16,984 nucleotides of DNA from Lysobacteraceae bacterium UBA6001 (GTDB taxonomy: Bacteria; Pseudomonadota; Gammaproteobacteria; Xanthomonadales; Xanthomonadaceae), in assembly GCA_002429615.1 (NCBI GenBank), contig DJAN01000137.1, forward strand, positions 617-17,600, given 5' to 3'. Positions 1 to 7,132 of the stretch are shown here, in pieces. The notes beneath the pieces were generated by a model, which was not told the DNA's origin, did not search any database, and saw only the letters and a program-made list of their open reading frames with translations. Every line of letters begins with the position of its first letter. Position 1 is the stretch's first letter. Position numbers and translations under genes: made by a program.

Positions 1-162
1 GGCGCGCAGGCGCTCGGCCAGGCCGCGCACGGTCGCGGCCGGCTCGGCGGTGGCGCCCGGCAGTTCCGCCGGCTCGCGCTTGCACGCGGGCATCAGCAAT
101 GCGACCACGAGCAGCCAGGGCAACGCACGCCACGATCTAGGCCAGGTTGTCATCACGGACAT
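1..162 (-). CDS. Lipoprotein, N-terminal fragment (cut by window edge)
   Basis: This reading frame is visible only on the reverse strand and runs off the left edge after 54 codons. It starts MSVMTTWPRSWRALPWL, followed by a hydrophobic stretch and the lipobox L-M-P-A-C, with Cys27 as the expected lipidated residue; a charged, Ala/Pro-rich mature N-terminus follows. The ATG at 162-160 is preceded by a GGGGAG ribosome site nine bases away, which favours it over the internal Met4. The lipobox means export by Sec and anchoring in a membrane, probably the inner face of the outer membrane because no Asp follows the Cys. Only the first 27 mature residues are present, so no family can be named. The gene is divergent from the TonB receptor gene and could share the LacI-type operator lying between them. 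Confidence 0.7.
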   Translation of the reverse strand, partial: MSVMTTWPRSWRALPWLLVVALLMPACKREPAELPGATAEPAATVRGLAERLRA

Positions 163-293
163 GGACGTCGACTCCCCAATCGATGGCGCATCTTGCCGGT
201 CGCCCGGTGGCGCGGGCAAGGCGCAAAAGGCAGTCGCGGCGGGCCGTGCGCCCATGTGACGCATTGCTTTGTCCCGGCGTGTCCTGTGTTGTC

Positions 294-321
294 TTGCACG
301 TGTTACGGGGGTGGGCATAGT
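294..321 (+). promoter_or_regulatory. Candidate sigma70 promoter upstream of TonB receptor
   Basis: TTGCAC at 294-299 and CATAGT at 316-321 are separated by 16 bases and sit about 50 bp upstream of the LacI-type operator, so a bound repressor could block elongation or initiation. Both boxes are only partial matches to consensus. A closer weak promoter near 715-741 is an alternative. Confidence 0.3.
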
Positions 322-373
322 GCGACCGCGGAAATCGAATAGCGCGACGAAGCGCACATATTGCACTGCATCA

Positions 374-387
374 TGTAAACGTTTGCA
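374..387. promoter_or_regulatory. LacI-family operator-like palindrome
   Basis: TGTAAACGTTTGCA is a 14-bp palindrome centred on the CG at 380/381, with one mismatch between its arms. LacI/GalR-family regulators typically bind sites of the form TGNAAACGTTTNCA. In Xanthomonadaceae, sugar-responsive LacI regulators often control TonB-dependent receptors, so control of the receptor at 776, of the divergent lipoprotein gene, or of both is a fair inference. No lacI gene lies in the window. Confidence 0.55.
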
Positions 388-775
388 GTTCCTGTTAGGG
401 TGCCGCCCCAACGTCGCGAATCCACGCCAGTACAGGGGAATCGCACCTGAAACGGTCATGCCATGGAGTGGGTCAGGACAGGACAACGCAAGGCAAGACC
501 ATGCCTTCATCGGGAGGAACCGCAGTGCTCCCCAACCCGACGACCATCCCCCGCGAGCGGCCCGCACGCCTTGCCGGCACTCGCTTTTCCCCGTTCATGC
601 CCCTGCTTCCCGGTCCGCGCCAGGGCCTGGCGGGCGACTGCGTTCACCCCCGGCGGCGGCATCACGAAAATTTTCCAGTGCTTGCACACAACCGCAAGAC
701 GTTCACATCCGACGTTGTATCCGTCTTACCCGTGAATAAATCTGCCATCCAATGCCCGGCCCGGGAGGGGTCTTC

Positions 776-3700
776 GTGAAAACCATCCGAACCAAAGCCA
801 ATCTGCCAACCCGCAGCCTGCTGTGCTGCGCCCTGGCCGCCAGTCTGTTCGCCGCCGCTCCCGGCGCCTTTGCCCAGTCCGCCAATGCCAACCTGCGTGG
901 CCAGGTGTCTTCCCAGTCCGGCCCGGCCGCCGGCACCGAGGTCGTCGCCACCAACGTGGCCACCGGCGCGGTCCGTCGCGCCACCACCGGCGCGGACGGC
1001 AACTACACCGTGGTCGGCCTGCAGCCCGGTACCTACCGGGTGGAAGCCGGTGGTCGCGTCGAGACGGTGACGGTCACCGTCGCCTCCACCGCGACCCTGA
1101 ACATCTCCACCGGCGGCGAAGCCGCCGCGTCGGGTGGCGCCGCCACTACGCTGGACGCGGTCACCGTCACCGCTCCGACCCTGCTGCAGGAAGTGCGCAC
1201 CTCCGAGGTCGGCAAGACCGTCTCGCTGCGCCAGATCCAGACCACCCCGCAGGTGTCGCGCAACTTCCTTGAGTTCGCCGACGCGGTGCCGGGCATGGTC
1301 TTCACCCGTGACGCCAAGGGCAACACCTCGCTGCGCGGCGGCGCGCAGAACACCAGCGCCACCAACGTCTACATCGACGGCGTGGGCCAGAAGAGCTACG
1401 TGAAGGAAGGCGGCGTGGCCGGCCAGTTCGGCAGCGCGGGCAATCCGTTCCCGCAGCTGGCGATCGGCGAGTACAAGGTGATCACCTCGAACTACAAGGC
1501 CGAGTACGGCCAGGTAGCGAGCTCGGCGGTGACCGCGGCGACCAAGTCGGGCACCAATGAGTTCCACGGCGAGGCGTTCTACCGCTATACGGACGAGGAC
1601 ATGCGCGCCATGACCCCGGCCGAGCGCCAGGCCGGCCAGGACAAGGTGGCCTCGACGGAAAAGGAGTACGGATTCGCGCTGGGCGGTCCGATCGTCAAGG
1701 ACATGCTCCACTTCTTCATGACCTATGAAGCCAAGCGCTTTGATCTGCCCACCACCACGGTGCCAGATGCAGGTGCTTCCGGCGGCGTGCCCTATCTGCC
1801 GGCCAACGCGGCTTCGCAGCTCGGTGCGGGTCTGCAGGAGTTCCAGGAAGACCTGTATTTCGCCAAGATTGACTTCGAGCCGACCGATCGCGACCGTTTC
1901 GAGCTGTCCTACCAGAACCGCGACGAAAACCAGGAAGGCTTCAGCGGCAGCACGGCGCGCTCGCATGGCGTCGTCAGCGACAATACCGACGAACGCTGGG
2001 CGCTGCGCTGGAACCACAGCGGCGATTGGTTCTACAACGAGCTGCTGGCCACGCACGAGGACTCGTTCAACAACCCGCTGCCGATCACCGTCGGCAATGG
2101 CTACGTCTACACCTACCCGAACGGGAACAGCGAAGCGACCATCATCGGGATCGAGGGCGGCTCGCCGCTGTCGGCGCAGACCAAGGGCCAGAAGGGCTGG
2201 TCGCTGGAAGACAATTTCACGCTCAACGCGATCGATTGGCACGGCGAACACACCATCAAGATGGGTGCCCGCTACAAGGATGTCGACCTCTACGCGGCCG
2301 ACGCCCTGGATATCAATCCGCAGTTCTACTACACCGTGGGAACGCCGGGCTTCGGTGCTGACACCCCCTACAAGGCGCAGTTCACCAAGCCGGTCACCGG
2401 TGTGGGTGGGCTGGCGCCCAGCGTGACGTCCAACGCCAAGCAGTACGGCCTGTACATCCAGGACGACTGGCAGGTCAACGACCACCTGATGCTCAACATC
2501 GGCGTGCGCTGGGACTACGAGAAGAACCCGTCGTACCTGAACTTCGTGACCCCGCAGAACGTGGTCGACGCGCTCAACAGCCAGGACCCGAACGGCCCGG
2601 CTGGGCAGACCTATGCGGACTCGCTGCGCATGGGCGGCATCGACGTCAACGACTACATCTCCAACGGCCACAACCGCAAGGCGTTCGATGGCGCATGGCA
2701 GCCCCGCCTGGGCTTCTCGTACGACCTCAATGCCGACGAGATGCACGTGATCCATGGTGGCGCAGGTCGTTCGTATGATCGCGACCTGTTCGACTACCTG
2801 CAGCTGGAAGTGACCAAGTCCGCGCTGCCCGTGGTAACGGTCAACTTCCAGGATCCGACGACTGGCGCGTGCTACCGCGGCGCGGCGCCGTGCTACGCGT
2901 GGGATCCCGCGTTGCTCAACGGTGGCGTGGCAGGGCTGCAGTCGCTCATCGGCGCCACGAGCAATTCCGGTACCGAAGTCGATTTGTTGAACAACAACCT
3001 CAAGGCGCCGTACTCCGACCAGTTCAGCCTGGGCATGAGCAACCAGATCGGCGACTGGCTCACCGACGTGACGGTGACCCGCATCCTGAGCTATGACGGC
3101 TTTGGCTTCACGCTGGGCAACCGGTATCCGAACGGCAACTTCTGGGACAACCAGCAGCTCTGCAACGGGACCGCCGATCCGGGCCTGTCGCAGCCGTGGG
3201 GTTGTGGAATCCCGGGCTTTGGCGGCCTGATCGTAGGCAACAATGGCATCAAGACCCAGACCACCCAGCTGCTGCTGTCGGCGCAGAAGCCGTACACGAA
3301 GGAAAGCGGCTGGGGCACGTCGATCGCCTATACGTGGAGCAACGCCCGTCAGACCCGTGACATCAACGAGCACTATGCGTTCGATGCGGCCACGCTGGGC
3401 CAGTACCCGTGGGTCAAGTCGAATGCGGTCGCGCGCCATCGTTTGGTCGCCACGGCCAACTACGACGGGTTCTGGGGCATCACCTTCGGCGGCAAGCTGA
3501 CGCTGGCCACCCCGATCCCCAGCAATGATTTCCTGTGCGGCGACGCGCCGGCCTTCGGTTCGAATGAACCGGCCTGCATCCCCACCGGCTTCAATCCGCA
3601 GGGCAATGGCAAGTTCCTGATCGGCGGCAAGATCTTCGGCTACCGCTCGGTGGACCTGCAGGCGACCAAGGACTTCAAGATCGCCGGCGACTGGACCGCG

Positions 3701-3859
3701 TATGCCCGCCTGGACATCATCAACGTGTTCAACTTCGACAACTTCACCAACATCATCTACGAGGACGCCAGCGGCAGGAAGATGGCGTACTACAACGAGC
3801 AGGGCGACATTGTCGGCGTGCCGCGTACGGTGAAGGTCGAAGTGGGCGTGAAGTTCTAA
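776..3859 (+). CDS. Oar-type TonB-dependent outer-membrane receptor with N-terminal carboxypeptidase-regulatory-like domain
   Basis: Outer-membrane, energy-coupled transporter; the substrate is unknown, but the LacI-type site upstream hints at a carbohydrate. I chose the GTG at 776 (1027 aa) because GGAGG at 764-768 lies seven bases ahead; the in-frame ATG at 752 has no ribosome site. A Sec signal peptide ends at AFA|Q (residue 33). A carboxypeptidase-regulatory-like domain (about 36-112) contains the Ala-Asp-Gly-Asn-Tyr and Gly-Thr-Tyr turn signatures. A TonB box-like DAVTVTA (127-133) follows, then the plug (about 137-265, with SLRGG and NVYIDGVG) and a 22-strand-type barrel to the C-terminus. 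The last residues VGVKF end in Phe, as BAM substrates do. The length is normal for Oar-like receptors, which are often mis-annotated as OmpA-like envelope biogenesis proteins. It is monocistronic, with a strong terminator downstream. Confidence 0.93.
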   Translation: MKTIRTKANLPTRSLLCCALAASLFAAAPGAFAQSANANLRGQVSSQSGPAAGTEVVATNVATGAVRRATTGADGNYTVVGLQPGTYRVEAGGRVETVTVTVASTATLNISTGGEAAASGGAATTLDAVTVTAPTLLQEVRTSEVGKTVSLRQIQTTPQVSRNFLEFADAVPGMVFTRDAKGNTSLRGGAQNTSATNVYIDGVGQKSYVKEGGVAGQFGSAGNPFPQLAIGEYKVITSNYKAEYGQVASSAVTAATKSGTNEFHGEAFYRYTDEDMRAMTPAERQAGQDKVASTEKEYGFALGGPIVKDMLHFFMTYEAKRFDLPTTTVPDAGASGGVPYLPANAASQLGAGLQEFQEDLYFAKIDFEPTDRDRFELSYQNRDENQEGFSGSTARSHGVVSDNTDERWALRWNHSGDWFYNELLATHEDSFNNPLPITVGNGYVYTYPNGNSEATIIGIEGGSPLSAQTKGQKGWSLEDNFTLNAIDWHGEHTIKMGARYKDVDLYAADALDINPQFYYTVGTPGFGADTPYKAQFTKPVTGVGGLAPSVTSNAKQYGLYIQDDWQVNDHLMLNIGVRWDYEKNPSYLNFVTPQNVVDALNSQDPNGPAGQTYADSLRMGGIDVNDYISNGHNRKAFDGAWQPRLGFSYDLNADEMHVIHGGAGRSYDRDLFDYLQLEVTKSALPVVTVNFQDPTTGACYRGAAPCYAWDPALLNGGVAGLQSLIGATSNSGTEVDLLNNNLKAPYSDQFSLGMSNQIGDWLTDVTVTRILSYDGFGFTLGNRYPNGNFWDNQQLCNGTADPGLSQPWGCGIPGFGGLIVGNNGIKTQTTQLLLSAQKPYTKESGWGTSIAYTWSNARQTRDINEHYAFDAATLGQYPWVKSNAVARHRLVATANYDGFWGITFGGKLTLATPIPSNDFLCGDAPAFGSNEPACIPTGFNPQGNGKFLIGGKIFGYRSVDLQATKDFKIAGDWTAYARLDIINVFNFDNFTNIIYEDASGRKMAYYNEQGDIVGVPRTVKVEVGVKF

Positions 3860-3870
3860 GGTCCCTCCTC

Positions 3871-3903
3871 CCGGTCGCAGGCTGCCCGTCGCCTGCGACC
3901 CGG
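3871..3903 (+). other. Stem-loop in receptor 3' UTR
   Basis: GGTCGCAGGC (3873-3882) pairs perfectly with GCCTGCGACC (3891-3900) around an 8-nt loop. Flanking CC/GG can extend the stem past a bulged C. It lacks a U-tract, and sits between the receptor stop codon and the intrinsic terminator, where it could protect the mRNA 3' end. Confidence 0.6.
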
Positions 3904-3919
3904 GCCGGAACGCAAAATC

Positions 3920-3952
3920 AGGCCCGCGGATTCGTCCGCGGGCCTTTGCTTT
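3920..3952 (+). terminator. Rho-independent terminator of the TonB receptor gene
   Basis: An 11-bp perfect stem (AGGCCCGCGGA with TCCGCGGGCCT) is closed by a TTCG loop at 3931-3934 and followed by TTTGCTTT. This is a textbook intrinsic terminator, 60 bp after the receptor stop codon. Confidence 0.9.
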
Positions 3953-3963
3953 ATGCGACACAT

Positions 3964-3998
3964 AAAAAAAGAGGCCGGATCACAAGGATCACAGCCTC
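3964..3998 (-). terminator. Distal intrinsic terminator, minus strand
   Basis: GAGGC and GCCTC arms enclose a second short GATC/GATC stem with loop CTTGT, followed on the minus strand by seven T. It ends either the candidate small RNA or pyrF read-through. Confidence 0.7.
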
Positions 3999-4001
3999 CT
4001 C

Positions 4002-4022
4002 AAAAACCGGCACAAGGCCGGT
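4002..4022 (-). terminator. Proximal intrinsic terminator, minus strand
   Basis: The perfect six-base stem ACCGGC/GCCGGT with loop CTTGT is followed on the minus strand by TTTTT. It lies 117 bases after the pyrF stop codon and in tandem with the terminator at 3964-3998. Confidence 0.7.
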
Positions 4023-4085
4023 GGACAGTGTTGTGGCACATCTCCGGCAGGCGCCGGATGCGGCGATCCTACGCCGCCCCCAATG

Positions 4086-4115
4086 TTTATGCAAACCCTG
4101 ACGTTATCCGTTCAA
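4086..4115 (-). promoter_or_regulatory. Candidate promoter for the small RNA
   Basis: On the minus strand, TTGAAC (4115-4110) and CATAAA (4091-4086) are 18 bases apart, in a markedly AT-rich patch of a GC-rich genome. The -35 overlaps one arm of the inverted repeat at 4110-4134. Confidence 0.4.
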
Positions 4116-4134
4116 TTGATTGTTTTTATTGAAC
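4110..4134. promoter_or_regulatory. 25-bp dyad, possible regulator binding site
   Basis: The perfect 7-bp arms GTTCAAT (4110-4116) and ATTGAAC (4128-4134) are separated by 11 bases, giving the T-N11-A spacing known for LysR-type regulator sites. It begins four bases after the pyrF stop codon and overlaps the -35 of the candidate small-RNA promoter. It could also form a weak hairpin in the pyrF transcript. Confidence 0.4.
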
Positions 4135-4138
4135 AAGA

Positions 4139-4858
4139 TTACAAGCCAAGGGCCGCGATCTCGGCCTGGATGGCCTCGGCGGCGGCCACCGGGTCGGCGG
4201 CCTTGCGGATCGGACGCCCCACCACGATGGCATCGGCACCGGCGCGGAAGGCCTCGGCCACGCCCACGGTGCGCTGCTGGTCGTCACCCACCGGGCCACC
4301 GGGGCGGATGCCCGGGCAGACAATCGAGAAACCGGCGCCGGTGGCGGCACGGATCGGGCCGGCCTCCTGGCCCGAAGCGATCACGCCGTCGATGCCGGCC
4401 GCCTGGGCGGCCAGCGCGCGCTCGACCACCACATCCACCGGCTCACGGTCGATGCCCATGGCGCGCAGGTCCTCGCGGCCCATCGAGGTCAGCACGGTGA
4501 CCGCGAGCAGGCGCATCTCGCTGCGGTTGGCTTCCACTGCGGCCTGCAGCATCGGCGCGTGCCAGCCGTGGACGGTGCAATAGCTCACCGGCCACTGCGA
4601 CAGGCGGCCGATCACCCCACCGATGGTCGCTGGGATGTCGAAGAACTTCAGGTCGACGAAGATGCGCTTGTCGCGCTTGGCCAGCTCGTCGAGGACGTCG
4701 AAGTACTCGCCGGACGCCAGCAGCTCCATGCCGATCTTGTAGAACGACACGGCATCGCCGAGGCGATCAATCCATTCCGCCGCCTCGCGGCGGCCCGGCA
4801 CGTCGAGCGCGAAGATCAGGCGCTCGCGGTCGGTCAGCGGCAGCGGCGGGCGGCTCAC
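4139..4858 (-). CDS. pyrF: Orotidine 5'-phosphate decarboxylase
   Basis: Cytoplasmic last step of de novo UMP synthesis: decarboxylation of OMP to UMP. The 239-aa protein has the full catalytic set of the family: Asp19 in F-A-L-D, Lys41 in Y-K-I-G, and Asp69/Lys71/Asp74 in DLKFFDIP. The phosphate-binding CPGIRPGG loop and the closing VVGRPI are also present. The length is normal for the PyrF group I enzyme. The open frame extends further upstream, but the start is the GTG at 4858-4856, whose GTGA overlaps the stop codon of the acid phosphatase gene by four bases, and after which the typical [18 protein letters not shown] begins. The overlap implies translational coupling and a shared mRNA. 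An AT-rich patch and tandem terminators follow the gene. Confidence 0.97.
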   Translation of the reverse strand: MSRPPLPLTDRERLIFALDVPGRREAAEWIDRLGDAVSFYKIGMELLASGEYFDVLDELAKRDKRIFVDLKFFDIPATIGGVIGRLSQWPVSYCTVHGWHAPMLQAAVEANRSEMRLLAVTVLTSMGREDLRAMGIDREPVDVVVERALAAQAAGIDGVIASGQEAGPIRAATGAGFSIVCPGIRPGGPVGDDQQRTVGVAEAFRAGADAIVVGRPIRKAADPVAAAEAIQAEIAALGL

Positions 4859-5793
4859 GGCGCCACGTCCAGCGCGGCGCGCTTGGCCTGGCGGCGCGCT
4901 TCGCGCGGCTGGGTGTAGTCGTTGTTGAACTGCGCCGGTTCCCAGCCACCGTAGCTCGGGTTCGGCAGCATCCACCAGCGTTCGCCGAACCAGTCGTGGT
5001 ACTGCTGCAGCAGCTCGCCGCGGCCCTGCGGGGTGTTGGCGATGACCTGCACGAAGTCGCCGAGCTGGTCGCCGAACTGCATCAGCACGCGGTACTTCTG
5101 CCCGGCCAGGCGGCGGCGGCAATTCTTCTCGCTGCCGTTCTGCTCGCAATCCTTCACGAAGGTGCCCAGGCCGAGGAACACGCTGTCGTCGGCCACCGGC
5201 ATGCCCACCGCGCGCAGGTTGGCCAACGTGGCCTCCTGCAGGTGCTGGGCTCGGTTGGAGATGTACAGGATGGTCACGCCCTTGGCATTGGCGGCCTTGG
5301 CGAAATCAACCACGCCCGGCACGGCCTTGGCCTTCTTCTCGGCGACCCAGTTGGACCAGGTGACCTCGTCGTACTCCTGGTTGTCGCGGATCAGGCGCGC
5401 CTGGTACGGCGAGTTGTCCAGCACGGTTTCGTCGACGTCCATCACCACCGCCGGCTTCAGGCCCTTGGCCACGTTGCCACGCTCTTCCGGCACCAGCGCG
5501 TCCCAGTTGGCCTGCTTCAGCGCCTCGTCGAGGCGATCGGCGGCGGCGCGATAGGTCTGCTCGGACAGCGCGCGGTATTCCTCCGAGCGCTGCATCCACA
5601 GCACGGCGTTGAGGTTGTCATCCGCGGCGACGGCCACGATGCCGGGCTTCTGCTCCGGCGCCTTGGGGGCGGCCGAAGGGGCCAGGGCCGGCTTGGCTGC
5701 CGGGGCGCCCTCCGGGCTCTGCACCTTGCAGGCGCCGAGGGCCAGCATGGCGCCGGCGAGGAGGGTCAGGGACAGGGAAGTGCTGCGACGCAT
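4855..5793 (-). CDS. Class C acid phosphatase / 5'-nucleotidase, lipoprotein e(P4) family (HAD superfamily)
   Basis: Predicted outer-membrane lipoprotein that removes phosphate from nucleoside monophosphates or other phosphomonoesters in the periplasm. The 312-aa protein has a lipoprotein signal ending L-G-A-C with Cys22. A Pro/Ala-rich tether (about 26-50) leads to the HAD core. HAD motif I is [10 protein letters not shown] with Asp119 and Asp121 as nucleophile and acid/base; motif II is the Ser in Y-I-S-N-R; motif IV is the acidic F-G-D-Q-L-G-D-F. This DDDD-type arrangement is diagnostic of class C phosphatases. The stop overlaps the pyrF start by four bases, so nucleotide scavenging and UMP synthesis are made together. 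A TAAAAT -10 lies at 5825-5820. Substrate preference cannot be read from sequence. Confidence 0.93.
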   Translation of the reverse strand: MRRSTSLSLTLLAGAMLALGACKVQSPEGAPAAKPALAPSAAPKAPEQKPGIVAVAADDNLNAVLWMQRSEEYRALSEQTYRAAADRLDEALKQANWDALVPEERGNVAKGLKPAVVMDVDETVLDNSPYQARLIRDNQEYDEVTWSNWVAEKKAKAVPGVVDFAKAANAKGVTILYISNRAQHLQEATLANLRAVGMPVADDSVFLGLGTFVKDCEQNGSEKNCRRRLAGQKYRVLMQFGDQLGDFVQVIANTPQGRGELLQQYHDWFGERWWMLPNPSYGGWEPAQFNNDYTQPREARRQAKRAALDVAP

Positions 5794-5819
5794 GGGCTAC
5801 CACCAAGGAAAGTGCGGCG

Positions 5820-5825
5820 ATTTTA
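5820..5825 (-). promoter_or_regulatory. -10 element of the acid phosphatase-pyrF operon
   Basis: On the minus strand TAAAAT matches the -10 consensus at five of six positions and sits between CCGG and CGCC. The start would fall near 5812, giving a leader of about 20 nt. No good -35 is visible, as at several other genes in this window. Confidence 0.45.
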
Positions 5826-5872
5826 CCGGCTCCGGCATGACCTGCGGGTTTCAGTGACGTGGGCCGGACGGC

Positions 5873-5878
5873 TATCCT
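5873..5878 (+). promoter_or_regulatory. -10 element of yceH
   Basis: TATCCT lies in CGGC-TATCCT-GCCGG, 28 bases before the yceH ATG and ahead of its GGAG ribosome site at 5897-5900. A recognisable -35 is absent. Confidence 0.4.
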
Positions 5879-5906
5879 GCCGGCCCCGATCCGCCCGGAG
5901 CCCGCC

Positions 5907-6554
5907 ATGTCCGCCGATACCCCCGAGATTCCGGTCCTCGATGCCGTCCAGGCCCGCGTGCTCGGCTGCCTGGTCGAGAAGGAAGCCACCACCCCGGATA
6001 CCTACCCGCTGACGGTCAACGCCACCCAGGTGGCGGCCAACCAGAAGACCGCGCGCGAGCCGGTCATGGCGCTGGAAGCCGGACAGGTGCATCACGCGCT
6101 GCGCCAGCTGGAAGCGCTGGGCCTGGTGCGCCAGCAGTTCTCCTCGCGCGCCGAGCGTTATGAGCATCGCCTGGAGGCGGCGCTGGGACTGACCCGCCAG
6201 CAGACCGTGCTGCTCGCACTGCTGTGCCTGCGCGGTCCGCAGACGTTGCACGAGCTGTTCGCGCGCAGCGAGCGGCTGTTCCGCTTCGCCGATGCCGAGG
6301 AAGTGCGTCATGTGCTGGAGCGGCTCGGCGCGCGTGGGCTGGCCGGCATGCTGCCGCGGGCCAGCGGCCAGCGCGAGGAGCGTTACGCGCATGGCCTGTG
6401 CGGGCCGGTGGAAGCGATGGCGCCGATGGCCGATTCACAGCCGGATGCGACGGCGACGCCGGGCCTGGCGGCTCGCGTGGAAGCGCTGGAGGCCGAGGTC
6501 ACCGAACTGCGCGCGCAGCTGGAACAGCTGCGACAGGCGCTGCCCGGCACCTGA
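5907..6554 (+). CDS. yceH: YceH family protein (DUF480, UPF0502)
   Basis: A 215-aa protein of the widespread but poorly understood YceH family, whose solved structures show tandem winged-helix folds that suggest DNA binding. The core spans about residues 8-167. The signature N-terminal block is present: LGCLVEKE, then TTPDTYPLT, then NQKT.REPVM at 45-54. A second winged helix follows (about 96-165). The last 25 residues (187-211) are a Leu/Glu-rich heptad stretch likely to form a coiled coil and dimerise. I chose the ATG at 5907 because GGAG stands six bases upstream, although the frame stays open from 5859. It is divergent from the acid phosphatase gene, and its stop lies two bases from the convergent GNAT gene. 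Its target, if it is a regulator, is unknown. Confidence 0.92.
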   Translation: MSADTPEIPVLDAVQARVLGCLVEKEATTPDTYPLTVNATQVAANQKTAREPVMALEAGQVHHALRQLEALGLVRQQFSSRAERYEHRLEAALGLTRQQTVLLALLCLRGPQTLHELFARSERLFRFADAEEVRHVLERLGARGLAGMLPRASGQREERYAHGLCGPVEAMAPMADSQPDATATPGLAARVEALEAEVTELRAQLEQLRQALPGT

Positions 6555-6556
6555 GT

Positions 6557-7072
6557 TCAGAGCCGGATGGCGTAGTAGGCCAGCAGCTCGCGCTCCGGGG
6601 CGATGCGATAGTTACCCTCGCGTCGCAGGCCGAGCTTTTCCAGCAGGCCCACCGAGGCGGGATTGTCCGGCGAGACGATGGCGCACAACGACGGCAACCC
6701 GAGGATGTCGCGCGCGTAGGCCATGACGCCGCGCGCCGCCTCCTCGGCATAGCCGTGCCCCCGATAGTCGCCGAGCAGCGCATAGCCGATGTCCGGCAGG
6801 GTCAGGTCCGGGCGCTGGATCAACCCGGCGGTGCCGATGAAGGTCCCGCCCTCACGCACCTCGATGGCGTAGTGGCCGAAGCCATGTACGGCGTACTGCG
6901 CGCCCTGCCAGCCGGCCAGGTAGTCGCGCGCCTGGGCCTCGGTGCGCACCTGGCGGTCGCCGATGCCGGCGATGAAACCCGGATCGTTGAGCAGCGCGAG
7001 CATGTTCAGCGCGTCACGCTCCGGCGAAAGTTCACGCAGGTGCAGGCGGCGCGTCTGGATCAGGGCGGGCAT
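6557..7072 (-). CDS. GNAT-family N-acetyltransferase (RimJ/RimL-like)
   Basis: Acetyl-CoA-dependent acetyltransferase of 171 aa, the usual single-domain length of the Acetyltransf_3 group. Acetyl-CoA pyrophosphate-binding motif A is Y-R-G-H-G-Y-A (103-109), and motif B is N-P-A-S-V-G-L-L-E-K-L-G (137-148). The N-terminal strand has the common form T-R-R-L-H-L-R-E-L. Members acetylate protein N-termini, antibiotics or small amines, and the sequence does not tell which. The frame is open far upstream into rep, but the ATG at 7072 gives the normal family start; its ribosome site is weak, so a GTG four codons upstream is possible. It lies 58 bp after rep on the same strand, with a short stem-loop (7117-7132) at the rep stop codon. 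Confidence 0.9.
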   Translation of the reverse strand: MPALIQTRRLHLRELSPERDALNMLALLNDPGFIAGIGDRQVRTEAQARDYLAGWQGAQYAVHGFGHYAIEVREGGTFIGTAGLIQRPDLTLPDIGYALLGDYRGHGYAEEAARGVMAYARDILGLPSLCAIVSPDNPASVGLLEKLGLRREGNYRIAPERELLAYYAIRL

Positions 7073-7116
7073 GGGGTGTTCCACGAGAACGGAGGCCCAG
7101 CCTGACCGCGCCCGCC

Positions 7117-7132
7117 GAGGCTGGCAAGCCTC
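7117..7132 (-). other. Short stem-loop at the rep stop codon
   Basis: The perfect arms GAGGCT (7117-7122) and AGCCTC (7127-7132) enclose a 4-nt loop. There is no U-tract, so it may only reduce read-through into the acetyltransferase gene. Confidence 0.35.

Larger units (their letters stand above)
163..775. other. Long intergenic region between divergent lipoprotein and TonB receptor genes
   Basis: This 613-bp stretch has no convincing conserved gene. It holds a possible sigma70 promoter (294-321, +), a LacI-type operator (374-387), a possible small upstream ORF (525-779, +) that overlaps the receptor start, and a short AT palindrome GAAAATTTTC (666-675). A second weak promoter-like pair, TTGTAT (715-720) and ATAAAT (736-741), lies just ahead of the receptor. 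If transcription starts near 328, the receptor mRNA would have a leader of about 450 nt. Long frames on both strands here look like by-products of GC bias. Confidence 0.5.
3963..4080 (-). ncRNA. Candidate structured small RNA (four hairpins, two terminators)
   Basis: Read on the minus strand this roughly 115-nt stretch folds into four consecutive hairpins: GCGGCG/CGCCGC (4060-4077), TCCGGC/GCCGGA (4043-4058), ACCGGC/GCCGGT followed by U5 (4002-4022), and GAGGC/GCCTC with an inner GATC stem followed by U7 (3964-3998). The last two both expose the same CUUGU loop. A promoter-like pair lies just upstream (TTGAAC 4115-4110, CATAAA 4091-4086, spacer 18), giving a start near 4079. It may instead be the 3' UTR of pyrF with tandem terminators. 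I recognise no Rfam family in it. Confidence 0.4.

Noticed and set aside
269..739. 156-codon plus-strand frame in the long intergenic region
   Set aside because: It has no ribosome site, Ser/Arg/Pro-rich composition and no domain, and it spans the LacI-type operator.
662..3961. 1099-codon open frame antisense to the TonB receptor gene
   Set aside because: It is a GC-bias shadow: the sense strand encodes a complete receptor with signal peptide, plug and barrel, while the antisense peptide is Val/Arg/Gly/Ala-rich with no recognisable domain.
4859..5149. N-terminal extension of the pyrF frame inside the acid phosphatase gene
   Set aside because: It overlaps the functional phosphatase gene in another frame, is Arg/Ala/Pro-rich, and PyrF of normal length begins at the GTG at 4858.
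4996..6012. 338-codon frame antisense to the acid phosphatase and running into yceH
   Set aside because: It crosses the divergent promoter region and has a Val/His/Leu/Arg-rich shadow composition.
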